In this document: positions 53,903 to 62,833 of the stretch, piece by piece
How the letters are laid out: every line of letters starts with the position of its first letter
How positions within the stretch are numbered: position 1 is the first letter of the stretch
DNA from: Acidobacteriota bacterium
Lineage (GTDB): Bacteria; Acidobacteriota; Terriglobia; Terriglobales; Acidobacteriaceae
Direction of reading: 5' to 3'
Assembly (NCBI GenBank): GCA_021803035.1
Contig: JAJZME010000012.1
Location: 118,237-182,236, forward strand
Length of the DNA stretch: 64,000 bases
Notes under the pieces: model-generated
Seen by the model: only the letters and a program-made list of their open reading frames with translations
Told to the model about the DNA's origin: nothing
Database searches by the model: none
Translations under genes and position numbers: made by a program

Positions 53903-55645
53903 TTATTGTAAGATGCCGATCGGCCGGGAAACGGAATGGCCGCGCGGGGTGCAGAGTTTGTCGGCATTGATCTTATTGACGTTAACGTAGTAGAGATCGG
54001 TATCAGCGCCGAAGGTTGCCTCGTCGAGCCGGGTTTTCATGGTCTGCCATCGGGTGGTGAGGGGATGCACGATGGTCCAGTTGCCTTTTGAGCCCACGCG
54101 CACGGGCATGGCGAAATCGGGCACATCGGCCTTCCAGCGGTAGGCCACTGTGCCGCGCGGCGCGTCGAATTTCAACACCAGGGTGGGAATGGACGCGTGG
54201 CGCAGATACTGATCGAAGATCGGCGTGAGATTCATGCCGGTCGCGCGATCGAAATAAGCCACGACGTCTCCGGTCATGATGTTTTGATACTTGAAGTGCT
54301 GATAGAAGCCGTGGATGACGGCGAACCATCGCTTGTCGTTGTTCACGACGCTGCGCAGCGTGTTCAGCATCAGCGCGCCCTTGAAGTACTGATCCTCGGG
54401 CGGTGTTGCGTCCACGCCGCGCTCGGCCACGATGGGCCGTAGATTTTTCACCTTGGGCTTCAGCCCGTTGAGGTACTCGATGGCCGCGTTGTGTCCCCAC
54501 CAGTATTCGACGTAGAGCGTCTCCATATAAGTGGCCCAGCCCTCGTGGATCCACATGTCGGAGCGGTCGGCGGCCGTGATGCTGTTGCCGAACCACTCGT
54601 GCGCGCTCTCGTGGATGATGATGAAGTCGAACTTCATGCTGTAGGGGGTGTGGGTCCAATTGCGGTCCAGGTAGCCGTTGGTGAAGCCGTTGCCGTAGGC
54701 AATCGCGCTCTGGTGCTCCATGCCCGCGTAGGGCACTTCGATCAGCTTGTAGCCGTCCTTCGGAAAGGGATAGGGGCCGAAGTAGTGCGTGAATGCCTGC
54801 AGCATGCCTTTGACCTGCTGGAACTGCTTCTTTGCCTTGGCCAGATCTTCCGGGAGCACGTAATAGTCGAGGGGCAATGAGCCGTAATGATCGTGAAAGT
54901 GCACGTAGTCGCCGATATTCAGCGCCACGTCGTAGTTGTTGATGGGGTAGTGCACGAACCAGTTCCAGCGGGTATAGCCGTTGCCGAGGCTGGTCTTGCC
55001 CATGAACTTTCCGTTCGAGACGTCTACCAGACCATTGGGGATGGCGACGCTGATCTCCATATTCTTGACTTCATCGCGCCACTGGTCCTTGTTGGGCCAC
55101 CAGATGCTGGCGCCGTCGTCTTCGCAGGAGGTGACCACCCATGGCCGGCCGGCGGGATCCTTGCCGAAGGTGATGCCGCCAAAGCGTCCCTTCGTTTTCG
55201 GGTACCCCTCGTAGTAGAAGACGATGGTGTAGACGCGGCCCTTGCGCAGGGTTCTGGGAAAGTCCACAAAGACGGCACCCTCTTCGCGTGTATATTGGAG
55301 CGGCCTGGAACCCAGAAGAATCTTGTCGACTTTGAGATCGGGATAGAGGTCGAGCTGAATGCGCGTGGCGTTTTTCAGCATCCTGAAGCGGATGGTGTTG
55401 CTGCCCGAGATGAACTTCCGGGCCGGGTCCACGCGGACGCTCAGGTGGTAGTAGAGCAGATCATTGTTGGCACGATAGGGGCCGTATGCGCCGCGCAGAA
55501 TGTCGGCGCGCGTGGGCGCGGCGGGCGCTTGCGCTGCCGTGGGCGCGGCGGACTTTTCCGCGGTCTGCGCGAAAAGGCTCAGAGACGCGGCCGCCAGCAG
55601 CAGCGAAACGCAGAGCGGCGCTCTGCGGGCAGTGAGAGGAGGCAT
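53903..55645 (-). CDS. Secreted M1 family metallopeptidase
   Basis: A 580-residue aminopeptidase-type enzyme with signal CVSLLLAAASLSLFA. The exopeptidase motif appears as YAGMEHQSA (about 306-314), the zinc site as His345-Glu346-x-x-His349 (IIIHESAHEWFG) with Glu368 (MWIHEGWATYMETL), exactly the M1 spacing. Shorter than PepN-like enzymes, lacking the long C-terminal helical domain. It is the neighbour of the M16 peptidase on the same strand; both may serve peptide scavenging. Confidence 0.93.
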   Translation of the reverse strand: MPPLTARRAPLCVSLLLAAASLSLFAQTAEKSAAPTAAQAPAAPTRADILRGAYGPYRANNDLLYYHLSVRVDPARKFISGSNTIRFRMLKNATRIQLDLYPDLKVDKILLGSRPLQYTREEGAVFVDFPRTLRKGRVYTIVFYYEGYPKTKGRFGGITFGKDPAGRPWVVTSCEDDGASIWWPNKDQWRDEVKNMEISVAIPNGLVDVSNGKFMGKTSLGNGYTRWNWFVHYPINNYDVALNIGDYVHFHDHYGSLPLDYYVLPEDLAKAKKQFQQVKGMLQAFTHYFGPYPFPKDGYKLIEVPYAGMEHQSAIAYGNGFTNGYLDRNWTHTPYSMKFDFIIIHESAHEWFGNSITAADRSDMWIHEGWATYMETLYVEYWWGHNAAIEYLNGLKPKVKNLRPIVAERGVDATPPEDQYFKGALMLNTLRSVVNNDKRWFAVIHGFYQHFKYQNIMTGDVVAYFDRATGMNLTPIFDQYLRHASIPTLVLKFDAPRGTVAYRWKADVPDFAMPVRVGSKGNWTIVHPLTTRWQTMKTRLDEATFGADTDLYYVNVNKINADKLCTPRGHSVSRPIGILQ

Positions 55646-55734
55646 GAGGCCAGTCTAACGCGGCGGGGCCGCGGATGAGTGTCGCCTGGAGCAGCGATCC
55701 GACGCGCGCTGTTAGAATCCACTTGAGCAGGCTG

Positions 55735-56220
55735 ATGAGCGTAAAGGCCCTTTATCCCGGCACCTTCGACCCGCCAACCAACGGCCACCTGGACCTGATC
55801 CAGCGCGGGGCCAAGATCTTTAGCCATCTGACGGTGGCCATTCTCAACAACCCGGTCAAGAATCCCTTGTTTACCGTGGAAGAGCGGGTGGAAATGATTT
55901 GCGAAGCCACCCGCGAGATCAGCAATGTCTCCGTGGACACGTTCAGCGGCCTGATGGTGGACTTTGCGCGGCGCGAGGGGGCATCGGCGGTGCTGCGCGG
56001 CATTCGCGCCATCTCCGACTACGAGTACGAGTTCCAGATGGCGCTGATGAACCGGCGATTGGCGCCGGAGATCGAGACGGTTTTTTTGCAGCCGGCCGGG
56101 CGCTACTCGTTCCTGCGCTCCAGCATGGTGAAGGAAGTCTTCGGTCTTGGCGGCGACATAACGGGGCTGGTGCCGCCCAACGTGCTGAAGCGGCTGCGCA
56201 GCCGCATGAACATGAAATAG
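55735..56220 (+). CDS. coaD: Pantetheine-phosphate adenylyltransferase
   Basis: Fourth step of CoA synthesis: ATP plus 4'-phosphopantetheine gives dephospho-CoA. 161 residues. Nucleotidyltransferase motif YPGTFDPPTNGHLDL (HxGH-type, here TNGH) and the YSFLRSSMVKEV block near 121 are characteristic. ATG 55735 aligns with the family; a start at 55675 would add 20 unrelated residues. Confidence 0.96.
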   Translation: MSVKALYPGTFDPPTNGHLDLIQRGAKIFSHLTVAILNNPVKNPLFTVEERVEMICEATREISNVSVDTFSGLMVDFARREGASAVLRGIRAISDYEYEFQMALMNRRLAPEIETVFLQPAGRYSFLRSSMVKEVFGLGGDITGLVPPNVLKRLRSRMNMK

Positions 56221-56261
56221 CCGATTGCCGGTGCGGGTTGCGCGGCGCCCGCGGTTTCCCA

Positions 56262-56681
56262 TCAGCCCAGCACCATGATCACCGCCCCGACGGTGATCAG
56301 CAGCCCGCCTGCCATTTCAGCCAGGGTCAGCTTTTCGCCCAGCAGCAGGAAGGCGAAGAGCATTACCAGCGGCACGCTCAGCTTGTCCAGCGGCGCCACG
56401 CGCGCAACCGGGCCCAGTTGCAGGGCGCGGAAGTAGCATAGCCACGAAAGGCCGGTGGCGAACCCGGCAAGGACGAGAAAGACCACCGAGCGCCGGTCAA
56501 GCGAGCGCAGTTCGCCGTGCTTGCCCAGGGCCAGCGCGACGGCCCAGGTGAAGACCACCACCACGGTGGTGCGGATCGCGGTGGCCAGGTTCGAGTCTAT
56601 GTGCGCCACGCCCACTTTGGTCAGCAGCGCAGTGGCCGCTGCAAAGACCGCGGCAAGTAAAGCCCATCCAATCCAACCCAT
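56262..56681 (-). CDS. EamA-type transporter, single-domain (half-size)
   Basis: A 139-residue protein with four to five TM helices and one EamA-like repeat (MGWIGWALLAAVFAAATALL ... ALQLGPVARVAPLDKLSVPL). Ordinary DMT permeases hold two such repeats, so this would act as a dimer. Substrate unknown. ATG 56681 is preferred to 56753. Divergent from lptE. Confidence 0.82.
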   Translation of the reverse strand: MGWIGWALLAAVFAAATALLTKVGVAHIDSNLATAIRTTVVVVFTWAVALALGKHGELRSLDRRSVVFLVLAGFATGLSWLCYFRALQLGPVARVAPLDKLSVPLVMLFAFLLLGEKLTLAEMAGGLLITVGAVIMVLG

Positions 56682-56758
56682 GGGCAATATGGTACGTGGT
56701 CCGCGGCCGGGTGCGGCAGCGCGCTGCTTTGCCACGCAGCCGCGCGGTAACATGAGTC

Positions 56759-57277
56759 ATGCGTCTGCTAGTTCTTGCGCCGCTTGCCGCCTTGCTTTGC
56801 ATCGCCGGATGCGGCTACCACACGTTGGGCGCCGCCACCCACCTGCCCCCCACGCTGAAGACCCTCGCCGTGCCGGTCTTTAAGAACAATACCGACACCT
56901 ACGGGTCCGCGACCGCACTGACCAGCGCCGTCATTCGCGAGTTCAAGGCGCACACCCATTACCGCGTGGTGCCGGCAGACGACCGCGACGCCGGCGCCGT
57001 GCTGCATGGAACCCTCCTGCAGCAAACGCTGACGCCGCTGACCTATAGCGCGTCCACGCAGCAATCGTCCAGCTTCCTCATCACCATGGTGGTTTCAGTC
57101 ACTCTCAAAGACCGCAACGGCAAGATTCTCTACCAGAACAAGAACTACGTATTTCGCCAGCAATATCAGTCCACCACGGTTCTGCCCACGTTTCTTCAGG
57201 AAAATCCGGCGGCCATTCAGCGCCTGGCGCGGGACTTCGCGCGGCAGCTTGTGGCCGATGTCGTGGAAGGATTCTAG
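56759..57277 (+). CDS. lptE: LptE-like LPS-assembly lipoprotein
   Basis: Outer-membrane lipoprotein that plugs and helps assemble the LptD LPS translocon. 172 residues with lipobox in LAALLCIAGCGYH and the family phrase LKTLAVPVFKNNTDTYG, then SSSFLITMVVSVTLKDRNGK. The lptE-holA order is conserved in many Gram-negatives, supporting both calls. Confidence 0.85.
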   Translation: MRLLVLAPLAALLCIAGCGYHTLGAATHLPPTLKTLAVPVFKNNTDTYGSATALTSAVIREFKAHTHYRVVPADDRDAGAVLHGTLLQQTLTPLTYSASTQQSSSFLITMVVSVTLKDRNGKILYQNKNYVFRQQYQSTTVLPTFLQENPAAIQRLARDFARQLVADVVEGF

Positions 57278-57503
57278 GACTCGCTCGCGATCACGATGGC
57301 GTGGGCCGTTCGGCAACAGCAACGTGATCAGCAAATTCGAAATCTCGTATCCCAGAGGAGCGCGATAGCGGCGCTACGAGGCTTGCGACAGGAATCCGTG
57401 CAGCCCTGTTGATAACCGCGCATCGTTTGGACGCGCCGGGAAGGGTATTCTGGATGCGCATGGGAATTCCATCGAGCCGCCGAGCTGCCGGGAGGATTGC
57501 GCT

Positions 57504-58715
57504 TTGAGCGCCGCGCGCCCGAGCTCTGGCGCCAGCCCCGCCGCGGGGAAAACGGCCGCTGCGGCCGGGCCGGGCTTCGCGGTGGCAGACCGTTTTGTGG
57601 CCGAGATGGAAGCTGCCGCGGCAGGCAGCGGGCAGCTCCGGCCCGGCTACGTGCTGGTTGGCGACGAGATTTTCCTGCTCGATCGCTGCCGCGCCGCCGT
57701 CCTCAAGGCATTTGTGCCCGCGGAGCTGAGGGATTTCTGCCTCTCTGATCTGGACCTGGCCGAAACCTCGCTCTTCGATGTGCTGGATCGCGCGCAGACA
57801 CCCTCGCTGATGGCGCCATTCCAGGCAATTTTCGTGCGCAACGTGCGTCTGCTTTATACGCGCGGCGCGAAAAAAGACGAGTTTGCCGCGCTGGACCGGT
57901 ACTTCCGCTCGCCCAATCCGCAGGCTTTGCTGATTTTTATCGCGGATTTTCTCCATATCCCCGCCGATGCCCGGCGCATGGACATGAATGACAAGTCCCG
58001 CTACGAGCGGCTGACCGAGACGCTGGGCGAGCACTGCGGCATGGTGGAACTGGCCCGCGTGAGCGAAGACAACGCAATGCGCTGGACCGTGGCAATGGCG
58101 CACGAAGCCGGCGTGCGCATGGAGCCCGACGCCGCGCGCGAACTGGTGGACGCGCTGGGCGCCGACATGATGCTGATCGCATCGGAGATGGAAAAGCTGC
58201 TGCTTTACACGATGGGACGCGGGCGCATCGCGCTGGGTGACGTGGAAACGCTGGTGCTGGGCGCCAAGCAGCGGTCCCTGTACGAGCTGACAGACGCCAT
58301 CAGCGCCCATGACCGGGCGCGGGCGCTGGCCGTTCTGGACGGCTTGCTGAACAGCTCCGATGCCGGCGAGGACGCGGCCATCGGCCACCTGTATATGCTG
58401 GCGCGCACCTTCCGGCAGATGCTGGTGATACTGGAGAAGAATGTGCGCGATTCGCGTGCTATCTGGCAGGCGCTGTGGCAGGGCTTCAGGATTCCGCCGT
58501 TTGCCGCCGACGACCTGATCCGCCAGGCGCGGCGCTTCAAGAGCCGCCGCGAACTGACGCGGGCGCTCAGACTGGTGGCGCGGGCCGATCTGGAATTACG
58601 CTCGTCGCCGCCGGACAAACGACTGGTGCTGGAACGGCTGATTTACGATCTGGCGTCGGAGCCGAAGTTCGTCGCGGCCGCCTGGGCGCCGGAGCAGCTA
58701 TCGCTCAACAATTGA
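57504..58715 (+). CDS. holA: DNA polymerase III subunit delta
   Basis: Clamp-loader subunit that opens the beta clamp; 403 residues, slightly long because of an Ala/Gly-rich N-terminus (residues 1-30). Features include GYVLVGDEIFLLDRCRAAVL, LIFIADFLHIPADARR and the helical C-terminal domain (YELTDAISAHDRARALAVLDGLL). TTG 57504 is preceded by GGAGG at 8 bases. Follows lptE. Confidence 0.9.
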   Translation: MSAARPSSGASPAAGKTAAAAGPGFAVADRFVAEMEAAAAGSGQLRPGYVLVGDEIFLLDRCRAAVLKAFVPAELRDFCLSDLDLAETSLFDVLDRAQTPSLMAPFQAIFVRNVRLLYTRGAKKDEFAALDRYFRSPNPQALLIFIADFLHIPADARRMDMNDKSRYERLTETLGEHCGMVELARVSEDNAMRWTVAMAHEAGVRMEPDAARELVDALGADMMLIASEMEKLLLYTMGRGRIALGDVETLVLGAKQRSLYELTDAISAHDRARALAVLDGLLNSSDAGEDAAIGHLYMLARTFRQMLVILEKNVRDSRAIWQALWQGFRIPPFAADDLIRQARRFKSRRELTRALRLVARADLELRSSPPDKRLVLERLIYDLASEPKFVAAAWAPEQLSLNN

Positions 58716-58818
58716 GCTTCTCCTTCCAGTGCAGGGAGGATCTGGCAGTGAAAGAGCCGCACTCTGGCCTACCTTCTTTTGGTCCGCTCGATCATCTGTT
58801 GATAAGAGCAACAAGTTA

Positions 58819-58834
58819 TGTGATATAAATCACA
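58819..58834. promoter_or_regulatory. Perfect CRP/Vfr-type palindrome
   Basis: TGTGATATAAATCACA matches TGTGA-N6-TCACA exactly. It lies 245 bases before the NusG-like gene in a 364-base gap (58716-59079) that otherwise holds no gene; the nearby strip is AT-rich and may contain the promoter. Confidence 0.65.
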
Positions 58835-59079
58835 ATAGACTGAATGCCAGGTGGCTTTTAATTGGGCATATTAGTCGCAATGCAGCCTGCAAGGGCAACA
58901 AAGCGCTAGTGACTGCCTGGAAACGGAAGTAGTTCCTCCGAGGGGTCTTGTGTAAGCCTGGTGTGCCGGTCTTTCTCGGTGAGAGGAAGGCTGAAATCGC
59001 GCAAAACAACGTAGTAGGCAAACTTTGTTGAGGATTCCAAAGCGGGGAGACTGTTTTTCGGTCAACAGGGAGCTGGACC

Positions 59080-59691
59080 ATGTACGAGGGCCCGTGGCGT
59101 GTTCTGCACGTGATTGCTAACCACGAAAAGAAAGTTGCGCAACATTTATCCATACGCTCTGTGGAGCACTACTTACCGCTCTACAGAGAGCGTTCCCGCT
59201 GGACAGACCGCTCGGTAGTCCTGGAACGGCCGCTCTTTGCGGGATACGTATTCGCTCGTTTTTCGTTCCCGTCCAGGCTCGCCGTTGTCTCCACGCCCGG
59301 CGTGATCCGCCTGCTTGGCGACAGTCAAAGCGATACGGTGAGCCCCGAGGAGATCAGCCGGATTCGCGAGGGTCTGGCCAGCGGCTGTGCGCTGCGGCCT
59401 CACCCCAACGTTTCCGTGGGGATGCCGGTGCGGGTGCGCAGTGGGGTGTTTGCAGGAGTCGAGGGCGTCGTCACCGAGATCCGTCATCGCTGCAAGGTGG
59501 TGATCACGCTTGCGGCGGTCCAGCGAAGCTTTTCGCTGGAGGTTGATCGCGAAGACATCGATGTGCTTCATGGGGAGGCCTTTACGCCCAAGTTGACCGG
59601 GGAGCAAAGACCGGCTGCTGTCCGCAACCCGGAGGCTGGAAGGCCCTCTTTTGCGTCAGGCTCAGCGCTGACGGGGGGCGTGAGGAAGTAG
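59080..59691 (+). CDS. NusG-like specialised antiterminator (UpxY/RfaH type)
   Basis: A 203-residue NGN-KOW protein. NGN: WRVLHVIANHEKKVAQHL, HYLPLYRERSRW, PLFAGYVFARFSF. KOW: GMPVRVRSGVFAGVEGVV. Paralogues of this type let RNA polymerase read through long surface-polysaccharide or antibiotic operons, but no such operon follows here; instead a SpoIIE phosphatase gene starts 131 bases later. The C-terminal 40 residues are low-complexity. Confidence 0.88.
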   Translation: MYEGPWRVLHVIANHEKKVAQHLSIRSVEHYLPLYRERSRWTDRSVVLERPLFAGYVFARFSFPSRLAVVSTPGVIRLLGDSQSDTVSPEEISRIREGLASGCALRPHPNVSVGMPVRVRSGVFAGVEGVVTEIRHRCKVVITLAAVQRSFSLEVDREDIDVLHGEAFTPKLTGEQRPAAVRNPEAGRPSFASGSALTGGVRK

Positions 59692-59822
59692 GTCCGTTCC
59701 CCGCGATCGCAGGTTGCCGGCTGCCGTGCTTCTTGTCCCTGCAGTTTTACTCCAAATGCAGTAGACTCTAATCGTTGCCAGCAGGGGTTTCGCCGGGCCT
59801 TAAGGCAGGTGAATGCGGCGCG

Positions 59823-62507
59823 ATGGTCGGAAAGCAAAGCACGCGACCAGATCCGGAGCCTGCCGCTGAGCAGTCCGGACGGCAAGCGGAGGCGAGGCCA
59901 ACGAAGTCGGCCCCGGCCTTCAAAAGTAAATTCCTGCGCCTTCTTCCTTCCATCATTTTGCCGATTTTTACGGCCGTGGTGCAGCATGTTATCTGGCCGC
60001 TGATTCACCCGTCGGCATGGTCCCTCTTTTATCCCGCGGTGGTGTTCAGTTCCTGGATTGGCGGCTTGACGAGCGGGATTGTTGCCACGCTCCTGTCAAG
60101 CGTCATCGTCTGGTGGAGATTTCTCCCGCCAGAATACACTTTTGCAAAGGATGCCGCCCGTTACATCATTTCGGCGGCGGTCTTTCTGTTTGTGGGGCTC
60201 TTTTTGAGTTTCTTCCAGGAGCGTCTGCAACGGACAACAAAGCAAATTGCCGGTGCGCTGGATGAGGCTCGCGAGGCCGGCAGAAAGCTGCGCCGGGCAC
60301 ACGACGACATTACAAGCCTGATCGAGCAGGCGTCGGACGGGATATTTATCGCCGACGCATCCGACCGGCTCATCGAAGTGAATGCCGCGGGCTGTGTGGT
60401 GTTGGGATACGCGCGCGAAGAGCGTGACGAACTGGTGGGCCAGCCGGTCACCACCCTGGTCGGGCCTGCCGATGTAGAGCGCCTTTGGCAGACTAAAAGG
60501 CATCTGCAGGAGGGACGGTCCCACCTGGAAGAATGGAATCTGCGCCGCAAGGATGGAACCGAGCTCCCTGCCGAGGTGAGCGCCAAGATTCTGCCCGACA
60601 GCCGCTGGCAGATTTTTGTACGGGATATCACCGAGCGCAAGGCGGCGGAAAGAAAGCTGCTGCAGGTCAGCCGTGCCAACCATGCGCTCAGCCAGTGCAA
60701 TCAGGCGCTCATCAGAGCCGTGGACGAACCGTCGTTTCTGCAGGAGGTATGCGACATTATCGTGCAGGATACGGGTTACCCATTCTGCTGGGTTGGCCGG
60801 GCCGAGTACGACGACGCAAAATCGGTGACGGCGATTGCCGAAGCGGGCAGAGATTCCGATTATCTGAGCACGGTCCACATTCGCTGGGCTGACACCGAGG
60901 AGGGCCGCGGGCCCACCGGCACCTGCATCCGCACCGGGCAGACCGTTGCCGTCCGGAACATTGCCACCGACCCCACAATGACGCCGTGGCGCCGCGAGGC
61001 GTTGCGGCACGGCTACTCGTCCATCCTTGCCGTTCCATTGTTTGTTCAGTCGGAGGTCTTCGGCTCGATCAGTATCTATTCCGCGGAAACAGATGCATTC
61101 AGCGCCGATGAAACACAACTGCTCACCGAGCTTGCCAGCGATCTCGCCTTCGGCATTGCCACTTTGCGAACGGAAGCTCAACGCAGAAGAGCGGAGAAGG
61201 AACTGGTGGCGCTGAATGCGGAACTTGAGGAGCGGGTGACAGCTCGCACCGCCGAACTGGCGCAAGCGCATGAACGCGAATTTGCGATCGGGAGCAGAAT
61301 TCAGCAGACCTTGCTGCTCGATTATCCTCCAATGCATTTGCCGGGGATTCGCATCGCTGCGCTGGCCCTGCCGACGCAGCGAATCGACGGTGACTTCATC
61401 GTGTTTATGGAGCCGCAAGAGCGTTCCTTCGACGTGATTGTCGGCGATGTGATGGGCAAGGGCATTCCGGCCGCCTTACTCGGCGCGGCGACCAAGGCGC
61501 ATCTTCTCAAGGCGCTGGGTTACCTCTCAGCATTTTCGTCGTCCGATCAGCTTCCGAAACCTGAAGATATCGTCATGCTGGCGCACGCGGATATTGTCCA
61601 CCAGTTAATCGAACTGGATAGCTTCGTCACCCTATGCTATGCGCGCATTGATCCGCAGAACAGTGTTGTTGAGTTGGTTGACTGCGGCCATACGGGCATG
61701 ATTCAGTTGCATGGCCGGACCGGAAGGGCAGATCTTCTGCGCGGCGACAATCTTCCGCTGGGCGTGCGTGAAGACGAGCGTTACGAGCAAAAAGCTTTTC
61801 CGATTGAAGCGGGAGACTCGCTCTTTCTTTTCTCGGATGGCATCACCGAAGCGCGCAACGCAGACGGAGAGTTATTTGGCCTGGAACGCCTGCAGCAATG
61901 CATCACCGCTCATCGTTGGCTTGAGCCGGAACCGCTGGTCGAGACGATTCGCCAGGCGCTGATCGCGCATTGCGGCTCCGACCACTTTGCCGACGATGTG
62001 ACGATTGTCGCGGTTCGCGTGGAGGAAGTTGGCCCTCCCATGCTGCACACCGAAACGACCATCAAGAGCGACCTGCGTCAACTGCACGAGGTGCGGGAGT
62101 TCATACGATCCTTCTGCTCGAAACTGCCCGGCCGTCTGCTGGGCCAGGATAGTGTGTGTTCGCTGGAACTTGCCGTGAACGAGGCTGCCAGCAATATCAT
62201 GAAGCACGCCTATCGTGGACGAGCCGATCAACCGATCTATATCGAAGCGGAAGCGTTTCAGAGCTATGTGGCCGTGCGGTTGCATCATCACGGCCATGGC
62301 TTTACGCCGGCGCCCCTTTCACCGCCTTCATTCGATCCCCCGCGCGAGTCAGGATTTGGCCTGTACATGCTCTCGAAGTGCGTCGATGAAGTCCATTACT
62401 ACCAGGACAGCCGCGGCATGAACTGCATCTCCCTGACCAAACTCTCAAGGAAGCGACCTGCAAACGAAAGCGAGACGCCATGGAGATTCGAACAGAAATC
62501 AAACTGA
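59823..62507 (+). CDS. Membrane PAS-GAF-SpoIIE phosphatase with C-terminal HATPase (anti-sigma-kinase-like) domain
   Basis: An 894-residue signalling protein. Order: an N-terminal four-helix membrane sensor (about 35-115), coiled coil, PAS (about 145-265), GAF (about 280-430), coiled coil, SpoIIE/PP2C phosphatase (about 460-690; DGDFIVFMEPQERSFDVIVG, LFLFSDGITEARNADGELFG) and an RsbW-like HATPase (about 710-870; LELAVNEAASNIMKHAYRG, RESGFGLYMLSKCVDE). It would thus hold both phosphatase and kinase parts of a partner switch. It overlaps the STAS gene by 28 bases. ATG 59823 chosen; TTG 59775 possible. Confidence 0.9.
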   Translation: MVGKQSTRPDPEPAAEQSGRQAEARPTKSAPAFKSKFLRLLPSIILPIFTAVVQHVIWPLIHPSAWSLFYPAVVFSSWIGGLTSGIVATLLSSVIVWWRFLPPEYTFAKDAARYIISAAVFLFVGLFLSFFQERLQRTTKQIAGALDEAREAGRKLRRAHDDITSLIEQASDGIFIADASDRLIEVNAAGCVVLGYAREERDELVGQPVTTLVGPADVERLWQTKRHLQEGRSHLEEWNLRRKDGTELPAEVSAKILPDSRWQIFVRDITERKAAERKLLQVSRANHALSQCNQALIRAVDEPSFLQEVCDIIVQDTGYPFCWVGRAEYDDAKSVTAIAEAGRDSDYLSTVHIRWADTEEGRGPTGTCIRTGQTVAVRNIATDPTMTPWRREALRHGYSSILAVPLFVQSEVFGSISIYSAETDAFSADETQLLTELASDLAFGIATLRTEAQRRRAEKELVALNAELEERVTARTAELAQAHEREFAIGSRIQQTLLLDYPPMHLPGIRIAALALPTQRIDGDFIVFMEPQERSFDVIVGDVMGKGIPAALLGAATKAHLLKALGYLSAFSSSDQLPKPEDIVMLAHADIVHQLIELDSFVTLCYARIDPQNSVVELVDCGHTGMIQLHGRTGRADLLRGDNLPLGVREDERYEQKAFPIEAGDSLFLFSDGITEARNADGELFGLERLQQCITAHRWLEPEPLVETIRQALIAHCGSDHFADDVTIVAVRVEEVGPPMLHTETTIKSDLRQLHEVREFIRSFCSKLPGRLLGQDSVCSLELAVNEAASNIMKHAYRGRADQPIYIEAEAFQSYVAVRLHHHGHGFTPAPLSPPSFDPPRESGFGLYMLSKCVDEVHYYQDSRGMNCISLTKLSRKRPANESETPWRFEQKSN

Positions 62508-62821
62508 GCGTAACTGTTGCAGAGATTCCGGTGAAAGAACTGGACGCGGGTAACGCCGGCGATCTGAAGGTCGCTATGGCGCCCATACTCGAAAGCAATA
62601 CGAAAGTCGTGGTTGATTTCAACCGCATGCAGTTTATTGATAGCTCGGGCCTGGGCGTTATGCTCTCCTGCCTGCGGCAGGTAAGCGCAAAAGGCGGGGA
62701 TCTGAAGCTTTGTTGTATGACGAGGCAGGTTCGTGCCGCATTCGAACTCGTTCGCATGCACCGTATCTTCGATATTTTTGACACCCGGGAAGAAGCCGTG
62801 CACGCGTTTAACTCCAAGTGA
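62480..62821 (+). CDS. Anti-anti-sigma (STAS) factor
   Basis: A 113-residue STAS protein, the substrate of SpoIIE/RsbW-type enzymes. The phosphoacceptor region is QFIDSSGLGVML; the start shows KELDAGNAGDLKVAM. When dephosphorylated such proteins bind the anti-sigma kinase. It overlaps the upstream phosphatase gene by 28 bases, so the pair is co-translated, and glgP follows by 12 bases. Confidence 0.92.
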   Translation: MEIRTEIKLSVTVAEIPVKELDAGNAGDLKVAMAPILESNTKVVVDFNRMQFIDSSGLGVMLSCLRQVSAKGGDLKLCCMTRQVRAAFELVRMHRIFDIFDTREEAVHAFNSK

Positions 62822-62833
62822 GCGAGAAATGCC

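Noticed and set aside
58905..58932. AAACGGAAGTA near 58917 as another end of the mobile cassette
   Set aside because: Only about 10 bases match the 22-bp terminal repeat and no partner copy or direct repeat is near.
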